From positions 1,612,001-1,676,000 of the forward strand of contig NW_026999353.1 in assembly GCF_037126465.1 (NCBI RefSeq): a stretch of DNA of 64,000 nucleotides, given 5' to 3'. The position numbers and the translations under genes are program-made. The DNA comes from Ornithodoros turicata (Eukaryota > Arthropoda > Arachnida > Ixodida > Argasidae). Numbering within the stretch: position 1 is the stretch's first letter; each line of letters begins with the position of its first letter. Under the pieces are notes generated by a model, which ran no database searches, had not been told where the DNA came from, and was given only the letters and a program-made list of their open reading frames with translations. Below, piece after piece: positions 11,617 to 21,880 of the stretch.

Positions 11617-14600
11617 CCCAGTAAACCACCGATGTCCCATGGACGTCCTGAAAAGATTCCGAAGTCCTGGTCCGAAAGAAATGTCCCAATGATGTAAATA
11701 AGACGTCATTCGAAACGTCCTAGCGTTGTGTAGCCCGGATGTATTTTAATAATATCACTGGGACTTCGAAATGGCGTCCCGATACGATGTTGATTTAGAA
11801 GTAGAATACAAACATACTTTCGATGCTCATTATATTTTTGTATCCTTATGATAACGTTCAACAGCGTGCAGCAAGAAACCAAAACAGTGACACTAATTTT
11901 TATCCGTGTTACCGAAGTGGCAATACACAAAAATTATTCATCTGAATTTACAAAGAAACTCCCGACATGGTCTGAGCTTGGCAGATGTACCACAGTATCT
12001 AGCTTCTGTTTCCTTTTACTGTAGTGCTAATAAAGGTAGTTGGGAAGGCCGAGAAGACCTCGATATCTCTTGCAATATCTCCATGTAAAACGGAACACAG
12101 AAAACTACATCTCCAGATGTGCTTCCGGCGAGAAGACATAACATAATTGAATTGTCGCCACAATTCCAACGAGATCCAAGGACAAATCAGAGAGTCAATT
12201 CTTTCATTATGTAGCCGTCAGGTACAAGTTCCTCACTGACAGAATCAGGGTTTTTGAAGAGAAGCTACACCTTCGCGACATCATGTTCCACTATTTTGTG
12301 TGGCGAAGACCGTACCCACGGAATAAAGAATCAATTCAATGAATTGGCTTAATGGATATCAATGCTAAACGCTGATTTCCACTTGATTTAATGCAATCCA
12401 ACATGTTTTGTACACACTGCACCAGTTCAAAGAATGCGAAACCAATTGAAGGAATTGGCCTAGAGTATCAATAAAACAACAACTTTATTTCTAAGGTTAA
12501 TAATGGAGAGTTTCGTCGCTAGAGGGGATACCCGAGCCCACTGGCATAAGGGGCGATGAAATGTGCCCCTTCACCATAAGGATCGAAGTCCTGACGTGCC
12601 TAAAAAGACCAAAAAAGCTCTCATCGCAGAGTGTTGATGTGCTGGATTTCACCAGGGGCCAAGCAATTTTCATAGAGAGAAAGGGTGAAATTCGAACTGA
12701 CTAAGGATCTCAGAGAGCGCGGTTCGGGAAGGTTGGTAGCATGGACAAATAAGAAGAATGTGCCCAGGTCCCCTACAGCACCGTAGTGGCATCATCGGTC
12801 AGTATAGATCAGATATGCATAGAGATTCCAACTGAGCACTGCACATGCCACTTGAGGTGGCGGTTGATACCGCGGCGCCTTTTAGCCATCCAGTGATGGT
12901 TTAAGCCCATCAGAGCGACATCATGTGTTTCACGATGGGTTCCCGTGTCTAATATCTTGGCCTGCAGCGGCAATATCGGGATGCTGTTTCTTGTGACGAA
13001 TTTCCCTTCCATCCCCCTACGCGTGCACCTTGCGGCTTGTGAGAAATCATGGCGGTTGTCCAGATATTTGAAAATTCTAGGCAACCGACGGTGCTTCCGA
13101 CACCTTCAAAGACTTGTAAATCCCGCCCGGATTGTCGGATCGAGACCAAAATCCTGGTCCGAACGGGCCTGGAATAGCTCTGTGATCGCACAAATCACAC
13201 AGGAACTGATCTGTAGTGGTTTCGAACTCGTAGGCGGAGACGCGTTAGTAAAATTAGTTTTTCCGAACTTCAGTGCCCTTGTTGGAAAGAAGTTCGCCTC
13301 CGACAGGGTTCATACTTGGAGAACCCACTGTTCTCGATGCGGAGTACGTGATAAATTTCACCGCGTCTCTCTAAATTTAGCAGTTCTCGAGTTAGAGGAT
13401 TCCGCGTTCACACGCCTCCCAATACTTGGGACCAGCTGCTTGCTCGCCCCCCCCCCCCAAATAAAAGCCTTCCCGTTGCTGCCACATGGTCATGTTTGCC
13501 TTTGTTATGAAGGTCTCAATGTGCTCTTTCCAAAAGCGTTTGTCCCGCAGGCGCAGTGTGATTATTACCCTTTTGATTCCTATTACTTTATGCTTTATCT
13601 TTCAGCTAAATGTACTCGTGACCCTACCAGCACTTTTCAAGGTGAAGATGCAGCATCGTCAGTGGCCCCGTTACTAATGTCTAATCTATGAATTTCAGAT
13701 ACTTTTGACGTATTCATTGCAGCGAACAACGCGGTTGGGACAGCACACTCACGACGTGGGAAGGTCACAGAAATGTTGAAAGACATCAGGTAAGTTACGC
13801 GAAAGTGCGTTTCAGAGCTCTCAGTGACTTGTGTTTACTGCGAAACAGGTGGGGCATACGCTTCACCCGTGCAACTTCGTCATGTGCTCCACGGCAGCAC
13901 AAGCCTTTACGGCTGTGCCACTGAATGTAAAAAATGCTGAGTGATTTTAATAAAGAATTTGCAGGGAAGTACAATGTGCCGCACCTTGTTGACTCTTTTA
14001 CAGATGTGTGGAAACGTCGTAGCCGATGAATGTGAATTATGGATCTCCAACAAGTGGCGTCATCCGCGTCCTTTTCAAGATTTTACCCGTTTTGAAGGTA
14101 CATAGTGAATGTGCGAGGCATTCACGTTCCTACTACGTGGTTATCCATGCGTTTCCCGTCTTCGCAGGCAATAGGGCTATTGATAGGGAGAATGCTAGGC
14201 TACTGCCAGACTGCAACCATAGGCGCTGTGTCTAAAGGTACGCGTATACGCCGATGCGTACTTCACAGTGACATTTTGCTGTAGCAGTGTTTTTGAAATT
14301 ACATTTCTTGCAGGTTAAGCTCACATGACGCGGTAGTGAAGGGAGTCCATGGCGAAAAGTGAATATAGCCGAAGCTGGATAGCGTTAATTTTTGCGCACG
14401 AAAGGCAAGCTGGACACATCGCAAATCTCCAGTTGTACGAAACACAGTGCAGCATGGTCGTCGGTTATGCCAGTGCTTCAACATATGTTTCAGCGTCGCA
14501 CTTCGGACATTGCGGGCCTATACCTTTAAGTTTTTCCCCTTGTGGACCGATGCTGTGTGTGTTCATGGACATCATGTTTTCAAAGACATGTAATGCTCAA

Positions 14601-14991
14601 TAATAATGCAAAAAAAAAATGCTGGTCATGTTACGCTGTGATATAATACCTGGTGAGGTAATACGATGCTATGACGCTCAGTTTCATACGAAATAAAGTG
14701 TTTGATCTAATGTTGCTTGTTTGTGCCACTCATACGCACTGTTGTGCGGTGTTGATGTAATGTTCAGAGAACGCCAGTAAGCCTGGCTAAGGTACGGGGA
14801 AAAGGTCCACTAGAGGTCCGTCAAAGGTCGTCATTGACGTACTATGGACTTCCGTGCGCGGATGTTATTTTGGCACTTCTGAGTACATCCCAAGTATGTC
14901 AAAATTATGTTTCAGGATGTCCTCAGGATGTCTTCATCGTCCCGAGGGTAACGTCATGTAGACGTCCTTGGGACATCGGTGATTTACAGGG
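11617..14991. mobile_element. Unclassified DNA transposon with CCC(A/T)GTAAA(C/T)CACC ends, copy 1
   Basis: The left end reads CCCAGTAAACCACCGATGTC, and the right end, reverse-complemented, reads CCCTGTAAATCACCGATGTC. Both ends then carry several GACGTCC/GGACATC-type subterminal words. GA occurs on both sides, suggesting a 2-bp target duplication. The copy is 3375 bp and interrupts the Gypsy protease. No transposase is recognisable. The 248-codon frame at 12945-13691 and the frame at 14299-14603 match no family, and the former is broken in copy 2. The element therefore looks non-autonomous. Two-base duplication plus subterminal repeats would suit an EnSpm/CACTA-like family, but the ends do not start CACT, so I leave it unclassified. 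An inverted copy lies at 35154-39100. Confidence 0.8.
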
Positions 14992-14993
14992 GA

Positions 14994-15982
14994 ATCTTCG
15001 CAAGGTGCAAACGAAGTGGGATGAGCCTGACATCGGGACTGCTGGTGGACACGTCGTAACACCGACTGGCCGATGCACGGCAGTCATACAACGTCATCAT
15101 TACCAACGTCAGACATCCAGTACGTCGTCATCTTCGCCGTCCTGCCGAACTGCCCACGGGATGTAATACTCGGAATGGACTTTCTAGTCGAAAACGAAGC
15201 AGTCATCGACTTCACAAATGGAGCTGTATCTTTTAAAACGCCGGAAACTGCGGAATACAAGTGGTGGACACGAATAACCCCGGAGAAGCGCACAAACACG
15301 GACGTAACCGCCCTGACGAGTCAGCACGTCAACCTGCATTCCTTGTCCTCAGTCCTTGTGACCGCTACATGTGACAGAGCACCAACTGGCTGTTTGTTTC
15401 TTAAGGCAACACGCAACTCCTCCTCGAACGAGAAATTAGGATAGCAAGAGGAATTGTGCCCGTAAGAAACGGAATAGTCGAACTCCTGGTCACAAATTTT
15501 CGTCCGGAGCCATAACACCACGCAAACGGCACGAAGATAGCCGTCATCGTAGACCAGTACTCCACCACGGATGTTTGCCTGATCGACTGTGCTCGCATAG
15601 CGGTCACCGCGGAACACGAGGACGGACATTTCGACGTAAACCCTCAACTCAATACAGCTCAAAAGCAAACCCTACTCGAGAAGCTCAACGATTTCAGTGG
15701 CTGTTTCGCTGCATCGTCGGTAGTAAGACAAACGCCTATTGCGAAGCATCGCATCATCGTCGACGAACACGCATGTCCAATTCACCGCATGCCGTACCGG
15801 GTCTCCTGCAAAGAGCGAGAAACGATCCGAACGCAAGTAGAAGAGACGCTAAGAGATGACATTATCCAACCGTCGGCCAGTCCGTGGGCATCGCCGGTGG
15901 TACTAGTGAGGAAGAAGGACGGAACACTCAGGGTTCTGCGTCGACTACCAGAAACTCAATCAGATAACGAAAAAGGACGTCT
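14994..15982 (+). pseudogene. pol: Ty3/Gypsy pol: protease C-terminus and start of reverse transcriptase
   Basis: Reading resumes as NLRKVQTKWDEPDI, followed after a frameshift near 15090 by the protease C-terminal motif DVILGMDFLVENEAVIDF (about 15160-15215). A linker then leads to the RT entry block: IHRMPYRVS, then ASPWASPVVLVRKKDGTLR (about 15880-15930). That is the conserved first part of Ty3/Gypsy reverse transcriptase. A stop or frame change occurs in the linker near 15440-15510. At 15930-15982 a FCVDYQKLNQITKKD-type block is visible in a shifted frame and runs directly into the 3' LTR. The YxDD active site, RNase H and integrase are absent. Confidence 0.85.
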
Positions 15983-16285
15983 TACCACGCATCATCTTCG
16001 AGAAACTTCCAGCGCAGGCACGAAACGGTACATCTCATCCCGGCGCATGCTGAAGACGAAGCAAGAAGCTTCCAGACACATCGCCTGCTCTCTGGGAAAC
16101 GCACGTGCTGTTTCTAGACTTTTCGGCGCGACGCTTAAGCGCATGTGCGCTCCAAGCTGGAGCATTCATTCTTTGGACCCAGTTGTGTTCTGAGAGCTAT
16201 CACTCTTGTGCTTTTGCTACCAAGTAGTCTAATAAACCGTTTGCTGTTTATTCGACGACTCGCCGGCCCATTTCGCTTCGTGACA
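15983..16285 (+). repeat. 3' LTR of Ty3/Gypsy element
   Basis: This is the partner of 9816-10117, ending CGCTTCGTGACA and followed by the ATAT duplication. Its first base pair is TA rather than TG, a likely point mutation. The two LTRs differ by roughly two dozen substitutions and small gaps by eye, so the insertion is not recent. Confidence 0.9.
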
Positions 16286-16289
16286 ATAT

Positions 16290-16816
16290 GAATGTGAAGA
16301 AATTGTTTGTTTGTTTGCAAGAAAAAAAAACAATTTTCTCTCGGATGAATAACTTTAGTCAGCAGAGGTGCCTTAATTTTTTGTAATCAGCATACGGTAA
16401 TCTCAAAGTGTAACGCAATAAGATTCTAATTACAGGAACATCCACACTGATTCGCGCACCTTCCTAGACAACGATTTGCCATGCAAAAGCTGCAAGAGAT
16501 GTATCTAGACATAATACTTCAAGCACTTTGCTTTCACTGGTCTTTGAATACCCTGGAACCTAAGAATGCCATTTTCAATGTCTGAAAAACCATGAAATTT
16601 TCTCACAGAATTATTTTTATTTTTTTTATTCGCGTAGATATACAGTGCAAATTCTAGTTATCAGATATCGGAACTGAAGAAAACCAAGCACAATAAGTAA
16701 CTGAAATCAGAAGTGTGAGAAACGAATGGCACCTTCTGTTGTATTTGCCTTCCTTTCTCTCCTATGATCTTAACATTTAGAAATCCCCAAGTACGTTTCT
16801 TAGGAGGTCACTCTTT
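16290..16816. other. AT-rich intergenic DNA
   Basis: A/T-rich sequence with short A-runs and T-runs. No gene or element end was recognised. Confidence 0.5.
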
Positions 16817-16861
16817 ATGCAAGCACCCACGCCAAGAAGAGGTCTAAAATTTACGGTACCA

Positions 16862-17110
16862 CCCAAGCAGCACAAAGGACTGGGATTCGGCTGGGAACGT
16901 AACGGGGATGATGGGTTCGAGGTGGCCGATATCGCCGTCACGAGCCCGACTGCTACCCGACTATGTGAGGGGGAAGAATTGAGGGAGAGGGAAACTACAT
17001 CAAATTATTTCCCGATAGATCCCCGTTCGTTTCCCGTTCAGAATTCTTTCCCGATAGATTCCCGTCTGCGTCCCGGCCAGGATTCTTTCCCGATGGATCC
17101 CCGTTAACGT
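16862..17110. repeat. CCCGAT-rich degenerate repeat (copy of a dispersed family)
   Basis: The block starts CCCAAGCAGCACAAAGGACT and continues with repeated TTTCCCGATAGATTCCCG-like units spaced by about 30-40 bp. The reverse complement of 23000-23222 starts CTGCCCAAGCAGCACAAAGG and also carries a CGGGAAAGAATCCT unit, so both belong to one dispersed family. It is non-coding. Confidence 0.5.
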
Positions 17111-17194
17111 CCCGATCTGCTCTGGTGTACTGGCTAAGTATTTCTTCCCGCTCGTCTCCCGATGTTTATGCAGATTCGGTAACACGTGATCGGA

Positions 17195-17406
17195 TGGTAC
17201 AGCTTGAGACAAAGTTTCTGAAACACGGGTATTCTGTATTGCACTTCTCCCAGCCACCTTTGGGGAATGCTTGTTGAACAGAATCCTTGGGAAAAATCTG
17301 CTCAAGGATTCTGTTCAACAAGTGTTCCCCTTAGGCCGCAGGAGAGGCGTGGAGAAGTGAAATACAAAACACCCGTGTTTCAGAAACTTTTGTCCCAAGC
17401 TGTACC
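17195..17406. repeat. Long inverted repeat (fold-back), about 212 bp
   Basis: The left arm starts GGTACAGCTTGAGACAAAG and the right arm ends with its near-complement, CTTTTGTCCCAAGCTGTACC. Pairing continues through CAGAAACACGGGT/ACCCGTGTTTC and TTGTTGAACAGAATCCTTG to a small loop near 17300. Arms are about 100 bp with few mismatches. It is a MITE or hairpin with no reading frame across the loop. Confidence 0.75.
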
Positions 17407-18419
17407 AGACAGTGAAGCATCCCTTCAGGAAGGAATTTGGCTGTCTGGTATGAGGTAACTCTTTCCAACATTGGGCTGCAGTTCACTTCATGTGTTGTGT
17501 TGTGTTGTATGACAGAAAACATGCACACGCAGCACCCTGAACAGAAGTATTAATGGAGCCTCACTGCAGAGCAGGCAAGTGCAAGATACTCGGGAAGAAT
17601 CGGCCACGCCCGAACGAAACGACCAAATCCCCCGAAACGAAAAACTCACGTGAAACGAAAAACTCACGTGAAACGAAAGGAAGAGAGCTTTAGCAAGTCT
17701 AACTGATCGGACGAAAACCGCTGCACCGAAACCCGCAAAGACTACGCTGGAGTTCCCTGCATTTGGGCTACCGCGACTGCCATCGCCATCATCTTTGTTT
17801 TGGTTGTCATTGCTGGGTGCAAATCGTCGGCGTTTGTGTTGTTAATGTTTCTGTGCTACAAGTTTTGCAAAGTTTGGTTCGGAGGGAGTATGGAACGCCG
17901 TTTTGTGGTCAACGTGGCCAGAGTGCCTCAAAAGTACTCCTGCCGTATTCTGGTCACTGTTATATGTGTGATGCCCTGACACCATCAGCAGCTTTTAAGT
18001 AGATTCATGGCACATGAGGAACCTGTGATGTACACCATCGCACACAGTCAAGAAAAATGTAGCATTTAACCTTGCTTTCCTTCATTATAACAAAAAAAAA
18101 AAGAAAGAAAGAAAGAACACTAGAGAAAGGGTCGGCAAAACAATGAGTGTTTTGTTGTTGTTGTTTTCGATTCTATCGATCTCTCACTGTCAGATTGCAC
18201 TGCCGATCTGTTCACAATCATAACTAACTACCTTAGCTTTGGCCAATCTCATGTTGCAATTTTGCTTCAAACACAACATTCAGTGATTCTTATGAAAACA
18301 GCAGCATTTCTCAAAAGATCCTGCAACGGCCACAATCTCAAGAGGTAGTACGATTCTACCCGTCGTCATATTTCGTCCGCCAAGCCATTGCGCGGAGATG
18401 TTGGCTCCATGCCCATTTC
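17407..18419. other. Intergenic, nothing firmly recognised
   Basis: A short AACTCACGTGAAACGAAA duplication lies at about 17640-17680 and contains CACGTG E-boxes. An A/GAAA-rich run lies at 18090-18117. The frames are short and unrecognised. Confidence 0.45.
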
Positions 18420-18620
18420 AACACAGGCTCACCCGCACTCGCCCGCGCCCCGCGCTCGCGCGTCGTCGCTTGTCTTCAATGCCACCAGCCAGCGCTGCCT
18501 GTCGCGCATGCGCTGTTCTTGTTGGGTTTGCTTTGGCTGCTGTAACGGTCGTTTCTCGTCGCCGCGTGTAGTTCGCGTAATTGCGAGCGTTCCACCAAGT
18601 CTAAAGCGTTTTAGAGGCTT
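18420..18620. promoter_or_regulatory. CpG-rich promoter-like region with NRF-1-type site
   Basis: This is a local GC- and CpG-rich island in otherwise AT-rich DNA. It contains the palindrome GCGCATGCGC at 18504-18513, matching the core of the NRF-1 consensus. It lies about 500 bp upstream of a strong splice donor (GTGAAA|GTAAGT, intron starting 19129). A transcription start for a plus-strand transcript is therefore plausible. There is no TATA box and no direct evidence of transcription. Confidence 0.35.
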
Positions 18621-18732
18621 TGTATTGTTGTTCTCACCTGATGCTGTCGTTCTTGCAACCCGTCTGATATTGCAACTGTCTGTGTGCAAGCGTTTCTTCT
18701 AACCGCGACCCAGACAACCACGACAAAATTTA

Positions 18733-18905
18733 TATGTCCAAACAATATCCAGAGATTGCCGAAGCCGGCATTCCATGTGAAGGCCCGCAAAGATATATCC
18801 AAAGAATGTTCGGAGATTGCCGAAGACGGCATTTCCGGTAGCATCCACAAAGATATGTCCAAAAAATGCACCGAGAACGCCGCGGTCGGGCCTTTCATTC
18901 CTGTG
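18733..18905 (+). repeat. Three tandem 60-bp units that keep a reading frame
   Basis: The units start at 18733, 18794 and 18854 with TAT(G/A)TCCAAA and are 61, 60 and about 52 bp long. In the plus frame the last two encode KDISKECSEIAED and KDMSKKCTENAAV, a 20-residue period. The enclosing 92-codon frame (18684-18962) is otherwise unknown. It could be a small exon repeat or a chance frame over a minisatellite. Confidence 0.5.
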
Positions 18906-19371
18906 GGGGAAGGAAATGTCGAGGGGCAAGTGGTGGGGTTCGCGCTGGCGGTAGTCACATGACAATTTTCGAGCCGGAAGACGAACGGCGGTTGCCTGTT
19001 CGGCGACGAAGCCAAGTCAAGACGCAGTTCAGTCAGTTGAAAGCTGGTTGATGTGAAACGCGGGAGTGGACGCGGCTGTTGGACTGCTTTATTACGACGC
19101 AAAGGCAGAGGTTTCGTCTTTCGTGAAAGTAAGTATTCCATACTATATCGTATACATGACGCACAGATACAGAGCCTTAGAAAGCAAATGCAGTGTTTGT
19201 TTACATAAAGCCGTAACCACATTGTTCAGAGTGTCAATTTTCAAACAATCTTCTGCCGCTATAGGAATGCTAGCGAAGAAATACTGTGTCCTTATAAGGT
19301 AGAGTCAGTGCGGGTTTACTGCTGGGTAATAACGTAGTAACTAACACAGTGATATTGCGTTCCGCAATTCA

Positions 19372-19735
19372 AGGCAATGGGTGTGAATTGGAGACGCACT
19401 ATGAACGCAAACGCGGTTTCGTCTAGAGGTACACACGACGCTTGCTGTTGTGTTGTTTGTGTGGCTACAACAGCAAATTAATTCTCAAATATACATCTCT
19501 TGTAGGCGTTTCTGGGTGCGGTCCTTTATGCGATTGAATGCGATAGGTGTGAAATGGAGACGCACTATGAACGCACACACTATATATGCATATAGTGTGT
19601 GCCCACCCCACAAGCGCTGTTTCGTTTTCAGATCTCCAGTACACACTGACGCTTGTTGTGGCTTGTCTGGCTACAACAGGAAGTTAATTCTCAAATATAC
19701 CTCCCTTGTAGGCGTTTCTGGGTGCGGTCCTTACT
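19372..19735 (+). repeat. Direct duplication with paired splice-acceptor-like sites
   Basis: Two diverged copies (about 19372-19530 and 19541-19735) share GGAGACGCACTATGAACGC, a CTACAACAG block and AATTCTCAAATATAC. Each copy ends in a pyrimidine-rich CTTGTAG|GCGTTTCTGGG. The acceptor AGs fall at 19504-19505 and 19710-19711. The second copy also contains a near-palindrome around 19585-19610 built on TATATGCATATA. The copies could be duplicated exons downstream of the donor at 19129. I cannot show that they are spliced. Confidence 0.5.
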
Positions 19736-20408
19736 GGAACAAGTGACGGCTGGCGTTAATAAGCGTAAGCATTGCCGTCTGTGCTTCCCAAATGAACTTT
19801 TTCACAAATACCGAAATGCTTCATAGTTAGATATGCTCTTATATCGACTGTGCAGCCTCATTCGTTACGGCGTCTCTTGCTGACCTCCTATGAAGCCAGT
19901 AGTGGTGGCATTGCATTGTCAGTAATATTTCTTACTGTTTTATTGTTATTGTTTGTTGGTATCATTTTCGCTTTAAGAACTTCCTGCTCCTTTCCGTCAG
20001 GATGTTTGAAAGCTAAGCAATAGCACGATTGTGCTAAATATTCAAAGTAGGTTGCATTCTCTTTTACACAATAATATCGAATCTGTATGAAACAGGTACG
20101 AAAACTGCACAGGCATGGTTTTTGTAGTCGGTCTGTATAACAGTTTCGAGTACGGGCGCGAATTATTGCGTCACAGCGTATGATCGTTCTAGGCAGTTCT
20201 CCCTGCACTCAACACAGGTTGTTTTGCCTTTAGGTTTGCCTCAGTTTGACGTAATTTGGCAGGTGCCGTATTTCATGTGTGAAGAAACTACAAGAAATGG
20301 TACCTGTGCAGCTTTCAGCACCTATGTGTTTAAAAATCGGATAAAAACGACAACCATGTATACGTATGTACAGACATGCTTTTTTCTCTCTCTCTTTTCA
20401 TATCTCAG

Positions 20409-20545
20409 ATGCGGTGAGGGAAACAGAAGGCTCCGAGAAGTAAACGCTTTCGAGGTAGAGAGTGTCATCCAGTCATACCTCCGGCACGCAAACTGAGTGT
20501 AATTGAAAGTTGGACGTAGTAAATAAAATTTGCCAGAGCACTACA
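20409..20545 (+). other. Exon-like segment with strong acceptor and AATAAA
   Basis: A long pyrimidine tract (TTTTTCTCTCTCTCTTTTC) leads to TCTCAG at 20403-20408, a strong 3' splice site. The downstream segment has no recognisable protein and carries AATAAA at about 20522-20527. It could be an alternative terminal exon of a plus-strand transcript beginning near 18.5 kb. Confidence 0.25.
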
Positions 20546-20609
20546 CACTGACTCGATTCGGCTGGCACTTTTTTATTACACTCATCATTTGTCCTCATGT
20601 GTGTGCAAG

Positions 20610-20703
20610 TCTGCGTGGCGATCGAGAAATGCAGCGAAATGTACGAAACGCCTGGGACTTGTGCACCGAGCACTGTCTGGTGGTGCGGACACATCAAATA
20701 ACG
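20610..20703 (+). other. Candidate internal exon A (DREMQRNVR)
   Basis: The segment is bounded by an AG acceptor (20608-20609) and a GTAGGT donor (20704). Its 94 nt equal one base plus 31 open codons, including GDREMQRNVRNAWDLC. The candidate exon B at 21072 has the same phase at both ends and a similar NDREIERQVK core. No known domain was recognised. It might be one of a pair of duplicated, mutually exclusive exons. Confidence 0.25.
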
Positions 20704-21071
20704 GTAGGTACATTAAGGGCCATTAACATCCACGTGACACATTCGTGGGATATTGCTGGGAATGTCCAAAGGGCTACCACTGGGACATGCATATGCCAAC
20801 CCACGGACATTTCTGGAATGCAGGGGGGATATTGAATATCCATAGAGGAATATCCCTGGGCCGTTTGTGGGATGACGTTTTGTTGTCTGGGGAGCAGACC
20901 AGTCGGTCTCGTTCGACATGTCAAAGAGTGAAGACGCTGCCTTGCATGTGAAGCCAAATCGTTCTTCGTCTTCAAGATCCTTGCCGTTTCAGGTGTGTAA
21001 TTAATATAACTGTGAAGTAATATGTTCGACTGCGACATGCATTCTCATTGTCCCTTTTACTCTATTTGCAG

Positions 21072-21135
21072 GGATATGCACAACGACAGGGAGATAGAAC
21101 GCCAAGTGAAGTCCACTGTATGCTTTGTGCAGACG
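21072..21135 (+). other. Candidate internal exon B (DREIERQVK)
   Basis: A pyrimidine-rich tract ending TTTGCAG precedes it and a GTATGT donor follows at 21136. The 64 nt equal one base plus 21 open codons (DMHNDREIERQVKS...QT). Phase and core motif match exon A. Because both start with one leftover base and end at a codon boundary, they cannot be joined to each other in frame, but either could serve in the same place. Confidence 0.25.
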
Positions 21136-21639
21136 GTATGTCATATGTCTCTACACTGCTCTACATATAGGTGTCCTGCCATCGTATTTTCTGGAACGAT
21201 ATTTCTTGCAGGTTCAGAGTGTATGACTCAGCGGCCTCCAGCAAGAGAAACTCAAGCACCGTGTTCAAATGCGGTGGAGACTCTTGCTCGACATGACAAC
21301 GCTTAGAAGTGCTTTTTCGGAAGAAGGACAAGTTGGACCGGAAATGAGGACCTAGGTGTGCTCTTTTGCGTTGTTGTTCACTGTTCGATCATTACCAATT
21401 TTTGTGCCCCCGTGAGTTCAACGCTCAGGTATGTTGATGATAAATGGATATGTGTTAAAAGGTACGTACTCCGGAGTGGTGAATTGTTGTGGCGAAGTGA
21501 TTTGTTGCTGCTATCTCCTGTTTCGTGAGGGTTCTTGTCGGTACTCATATACCGCAGGCATGAGGGGCTTTCTTTGCCGAACATTTCAGTAAACCAAGAC
21601 TGCAGCATTTTCAAGATTGCCATAACCAGCATCAATGTT

Positions 21640-21880
21640 GCTCTCATGTCAACATCAGCATCAAGACAGCTCTGATGTTAGCATCAGCCAGGGCAGCTCT
21701 GATCTTAACATCATCATCAGAGCAGCTGTGATGTTAACATCAGATCTGATGTGATTTGGGACACTGTCTTGATGCTAACATCAGCTGGTGTTAACATCAG
21801 CATCAGAGCAGCTCTGATGTTAACATCAGCTGGTGTTAGCATCAAGACAGTGTCCCAAATCACATCAGACCTGATGTCGC
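21640..21880. repeat. TGATG-rich palindrome
   Basis: The block is rich in the words TGATGTTAACATCA and AGCAGCTCTGATG. From 21741 to 21873 it forms a near-perfect palindrome of about 65-bp arms: CAGATCTGATGTGATTTGGG on the left pairs with its complement at the right end. It is non-coding and related in word content to the minisatellites at 24.0 and 28.3 kb. Confidence 0.75.

Larger units (their letters stand above)
9816..16285 (+). mobile_element. Ty3/Gypsy LTR retrotransposon, internally deleted, with nested insertion
   Basis: Two direct LTRs (9816-10117 and 15983-16285) flank gag, a protease remnant and the first few codons of reverse transcriptase. The insertion is framed by ATAT on both sides (9812-9815 and 16286-16289), a 4-bp target duplication typical of Ty3/Gypsy integrases. 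The reading order is gag, protease, reverse transcriptase. Nearly all of RT and all of RNase H and integrase are missing. The pol sequence stops in the RT block that should follow KKDGTL and passes straight into the 3' LTR. A separate 3.4-kb DNA element sits inside the protease (11617-14991). Together with gag frameshifts this makes the copy dead. Confidence 0.9.

Noticed and set aside
11706..11930. Minus-strand 74-codon frame repeated at 38916-39203
   Set aside because: Similarity between the two is explained by both being the same part of the repeated DNA element.
12945..13691. 248-codon plus-strand frame as a host gene
   Set aside because: It lies entirely inside the nested DNA element, has no recognisable domain, and the equivalent stretch of copy 2 (near 37300-37700, reversed) is interrupted.
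18611..19222. 203-codon minus-strand frame
   Set aside because: It overlaps the plus-strand tandem units and CpG-rich region, has no known domain, and probably stays open because of composition and the 60-bp repeat period.
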